Shown here: positions 62,401 to 64,000 of the stretch, in pieces
Position numbering within the stretch: the first letter of the stretch is position 1
Layout of the letters: each line of letters opens with the position of its first letter
Source: Mytilus trossulus
Taxonomy: Eukaryota; Mollusca; Bivalvia; Mytilida; Mytilidae
DNA length: 64,000 bases
Direction: 5' to 3'
Assembly (NCBI RefSeq): GCF_036588685.1
Contig: NC_086379.1
Coordinates: 16,105,862-16,169,861, forward strand
Position numbers and translations under genes: made by a program
The notes under the pieces: generated by a model
What the model was told of the DNA's origin: nothing
What the model saw: the letters and a program-made list of their open reading frames with translations, nothing else
Database searches by the model: none

Positions 62401-62734
62401 TTTTTTACAATGAAATATCATATATTGCAGCATTTTATTATGGAATCTTAAGATATATAGATCTTAATGTAATATTGACAATGATTGATGCACCTGCAAA
62501 TACAAATTAGGAAAAAAAACAGTATAAGTGCACAAAATAAAACAAAACATGAAAGAAAATACTCTAATGACAAGAATACTTACCCTCATTTATTTCAATG
62601 GCTGGTTTTTGTGTTGTAGTTTTCTTAGGGTTTTTATTCTTAGGAGGCTTTGTAGGTTTTTTCTTGACTGTACAGTTATGAAATAAAAGAAATAAGCATA
62701 GTGCAGACAACATAAAAAAATAATAAATTTTCAT
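46614..62734 (-). CDS. Neuregulin/EGF-family transmembrane ErbB-ligand precursor (six exons)
   Basis: Complete gene: exons 62734-62584, 60302-60200, 54961-54885, 51121-51019, 48455-48296 and 47420-46614; phases close, 1401 nt, 466 aa. In order: signal peptide (about 1-21, MKIYYFFMLSALCLFLLF), Lys/Pro/Thr-rich linker (24-44), one EGF domain (C59, C67, C73, C84, C86, C95; spacing 7-5-10-1-8, ending GERC), juxtamembrane segment, membrane helix (about 122-143), basic stop-transfer RRRNRFFRR, and a cytoplasmic tail of about 320 residues. The spacing and the NGGTC and GERC motifs fit EGF-receptor ligands. The intron between Cys4 and Cys5 is the position known in vertebrate ErbB ligands. The long tail favours neuregulin; the basic linker recalls HB-EGF. 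Expected role: membrane-anchored growth factor released by juxtamembrane cleavage, binding an ErbB receptor. Orthology to a named gene is not established. Confidence 0.85.
48025..48195. repeat. Mussel interspersed repeat, 3' part (intron 5)
   Basis: 'ggaaccagctcagaagccca', 'gtattgaagactcattggtg' and 'ttgacacattccccatttcc' match 34760-35098. Lies in EGF-ligand intron 5 (47421-48295). Confidence 0.7.
48296..48455 (-). CDS. EGF-ligand exon 5 (cytoplasmic, PPSY)
   Basis: Acceptor TTTTAG, donor G|GTGAGA, phase 0 out. Encodes RRRNRFFRRQAEKRQQNNQT, KNIPPSYSKLPSLDEVSEIS and KFKLYERVTMNHR: a basic stop-transfer stretch, then a PPxY motif (PPSY), which WW domains commonly bind. Confidence 0.9.
48456..51018 (-). 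other. EGF-ligand intron 4
   Basis: Contains the tandem array (50419-51018). The remainder includes two related 'gacaacagg.g.cattatg.ctctt' segments (49772, 50139). The 137-aa ORF at 49787-50200 is in intron and unsupported. Confidence 0.6.
50419..51018. repeat. Tandem array of partial transmembrane-exon copies
   Basis: Downstream of exon 4 on the minus strand are five more copies of its last 56 bases with the donor GTAAGT and about 63 bases of intron. Donors (as ACTTAC on plus) lie at 50419, 50536, 50656, 50776, 50893, plus the authentic one at 51013: spacings 117, 120, 120, 117, 120. Copies differ by a few substitutions (e.g. Ala/Thr/Pro and Ala/Ser codons) with no frame-breaking change in the exon part. 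Confidence 0.92.
51019..51121 (-). CDS. EGF-ligand exon 4 (transmembrane helix)
   Basis: Acceptor ATTTCAG, donor AA|GTAAGT. Encodes DQKALENDRRLT and then IIGIVIGILVFVCICIASYL plus LA, a clear membrane helix; the last codon (Lys) is completed in exon 5. Its 3' half has been copied in tandem downstream (50419-51018). Confidence 0.93.
51122..54884 (-). other. EGF-ligand intron 3
   Basis: About 3.8 kb, strongly AT-rich, with an A17 run near 51547. No exon or mobile element was recognised. Confidence 0.6.
54885..54961 (-). CDS. EGF-ligand exon 3 (EGF Cys5-Cys6)
   Basis: A 77-nt exon, acceptor TTTTTAG. Encodes R-CPDTHTGERCEQ and RRLPKNIPAIEDW. The donor G|GTAGGA is weak, but it is the one that joins the next exon in phase (G + AC = Asp). 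Confidence 0.85.
55641..55729. repeat. Interspersed 'ggcggatcc/ggttggaac' repeat, copy 3
   Basis: 'gagggagccagccataaaag', 'ttcccaacccaggataaagg' and 'caaatgcattgatcgtc' match the other copies. Confidence 0.6.
56347..56545. repeat. Mussel interspersed repeat, copy 2
   Basis: 'aataaggctgttagttttct', 'cagggccttttat', 'gctcattgttgaaggcctta', 'gtgtcattttggtctcttgt' and 'catacctcatcttc', in the same order as 22182-22430. Confidence 0.7.
58688..58839. repeat. Interspersed 'ggcggatcc/ggttggaac' repeat, copy 4
   Basis: 'ggggcagatccagccatttt', 'ggggttccaactatatg', 'caaatgcatagatcgtccaa', 'ggttccaacccc', 'gaatccgccc'. Complete at both ends; same family as 2672-2845. Confidence 0.7.
60200..60302 (-). 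CDS. EGF-ligand exon 2 (EGF Cys1-Cys4)
   Basis: Acceptor TTTCAG, donor CG|GTAAGT. Encodes VTPTLFYK, then CPPKHDGRCFNGGTC and EIIADLGIPRC: EGF cysteines 1-4. It leaves two bases of the Arg codon between Cys4 and Cys5. Confidence 0.92.
60303..62583 (-). other. EGF-ligand intron 1
   Basis: About 2.3 kb. Contains T-rich low-complexity tracts (61560-61720). The 60410-60800 stretch is less AT-rich and may be an old repeat that I cannot name. No exon was recognised. Confidence 0.6.
62584..62734 (-). CDS. EGF-ligand exon 1 (signal peptide, Lys-rich linker)
   Basis: The ATG at 62734 opens MKIYYFFMLSALCLFLLFHN, a typical signal peptide, followed by C, T, V and the basic stretch KKKPTKPPKNKNPKKTTTQK and PAIEINE. 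Donor G|GTAAGT, phase 1. Further 5' UTR exons cannot be excluded. Confidence 0.8.
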
Positions 62735-64000
62735 GCAGTGCCAAAAGAATATTTGATGATAAAATTAATGTATTCATGTCACAATTTTTGTTTAACTGTC
62801 ATCAAATATTCATCATAGCTCTTCCACTAAAACATAAAGAAGAAATAAAAGTAAATTAAAGTAACTCCATCAAAGTGATTTCCAATTCGAGGTCAAATCT
62901 GTTGGGTTTTTTTCAGCCCCTAAAATTTTTAAAGCTGATCCCCTCCCCTCCACCCCACCTCCCTTTGAAAATCCTGGATCTATAAATGCAAAATGACATT
63001 GTCTTTGTATTTGAATTCAAATGCTACTGTTATTAAAGAAAAACTTTACCCAAGAAAAGAATATAAAGCATAAAATAAACCACTAATTAAAGCCAAAAAA
63101 ATAATAAAATAAACAAATTTTATAACTGATAACAAGGAATTGTGCAGCAAAGTTCACTTTATACTGAACCAGACAATAATGAAACAAATAATATGCCACC
63201 CAAGAACCTGAAACCACAAAGCCGTAGCAGGTTAACACCCAATATCTGCTGGGCACGTGTACGGTGTTGTCTTCTCCGTGCTTCATTTACTAACAATACA
63301 CCACCAGACATTACATAGTCTGATTACCTTCTTGTAATGTAATGCACTGATGTACTTTCCTTCCGTAAAAACTAATTAACGATCTGAGTAATAGCGAACT
63401 TAATCTTTTCAGAGTCTGTTTTAATGGATAAACGGTCAATCAGTGCTTATCTTCATTTATATATCGGGAACACAATGGATTACTGGACATTTATTTCCTC
63501 CCTATTGTTCCGCTATTCTGAAACTTAGTGTTTACGTCTAAGTACTAGAAACCCAGACTTACATAACAATAACAGATGAAATAACTTCTACTGACTAAAA
63601 TAACAATAAGAGAAGTATCTTTTACAATACAAAAAAGTCAACAAAATTTAGTGGATGCATATATAAAGGGATCGCCACACAATAATTTTGGATTGAAGTG
63701 CAACAAATTAAATGCACATTGTTCAATAATGCAAGATAATTGCACTGCAGAGTCTGCAGGAAATTTGTAGTTAAAATGCAAATTAATGCAGTAATGGACC
63801 TCCAATATGTTAGCCTGTAAAATAAACTCAATTTTCATAATCCTTTGTTGAATTAGGAATCAAAGTTGGTAATCATTAAAAGAGAAAGTGGAGGGATAGA
63901 AATTCAGAGCAGTCAAAATATTCAAGGGAGATAACCGCCATTGTTAAAAAGTAATTGTCTTAAAATTGACCTTCTTAGTGTGTGTGCCTCCCCCATTGTA
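62735..64000. other. Upstream region of the EGF-ligand gene
   Basis: 1.3 kb upstream of the start codon; no coding exon, repeat family or defined promoter element could be assigned. The promoter or 5' UTR exons may lie here or beyond the window. Confidence 0.4.

Overview
The window is animal nuclear DNA, AT-rich, with split genes, GT-AG introns and dense short repeats. Several repeats match ones I associate with marine mussels (Mytilidae, probably Mytilus): the 'tttgacacattccccatttc' family, the 'cattggcactcataccacat' family and the 'gacgaaacgtgtgtctggcg' element. The species call is inference from remembered repeats, not from a search.

Four protein-coding genes can be read exon by exon, with splice phases that close. 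(1) Plus strand, 615-721: the last exon of a WDR45/WIPI4-like autophagy beta-propeller gene that enters from the left edge. (2) Minus strand, 20089-7599: a complete nine-exon DNAJB12/DNAJB14-type ER-membrane J-protein (363 aa). (3) Plus strand, 23875-31952: a complete six-exon FUT10-type fucosyltransferase (470 aa) with a type II membrane anchor. (4) Minus strand, 62734-46614: a complete six-exon single-EGF transmembrane precursor (466 aa). It has a signal peptide, a Lys-rich linker, an EGF domain with ErbB-ligand cysteine spacing, one membrane helix and a long Ser/Asn-rich cytoplasmic tail. It looks like a neuregulin/EGF-family ErbB ligand and is the most interesting gene here.

Layout: the WDR45-like and DNAJB12/14 genes converge (722-7598 between coding ends). 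DNAJB12/14 and FUT10 are divergent, sharing a repeat-filled 3.8 kb upstream region (20090-23874). FUT10 and the EGF-ligand gene converge across about 14.7 kb of mostly repeat-derived DNA (31953-46613). The genes do not form an operon. At most, three share a secretory-pathway theme: ER quality control, glycosylation, and a secreted or shed ligand.

The rest is introns and intergenic DNA full of non-autonomous elements: terminal-inverted-repeat (TIR) elements, fold-back palindromes, nested insertions and tandem arrays. Two exon-level oddities stand out. Five tandem copies of the 3' half of the transmembrane exon, each with an intact splice donor, lie in the EGF-ligand gene. A phase-compatible 24-nt candidate microexon in the DNAJB12/14 gene duplicates the start of the next exon. 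No tRNA, rRNA or CRISPR array was recognised.
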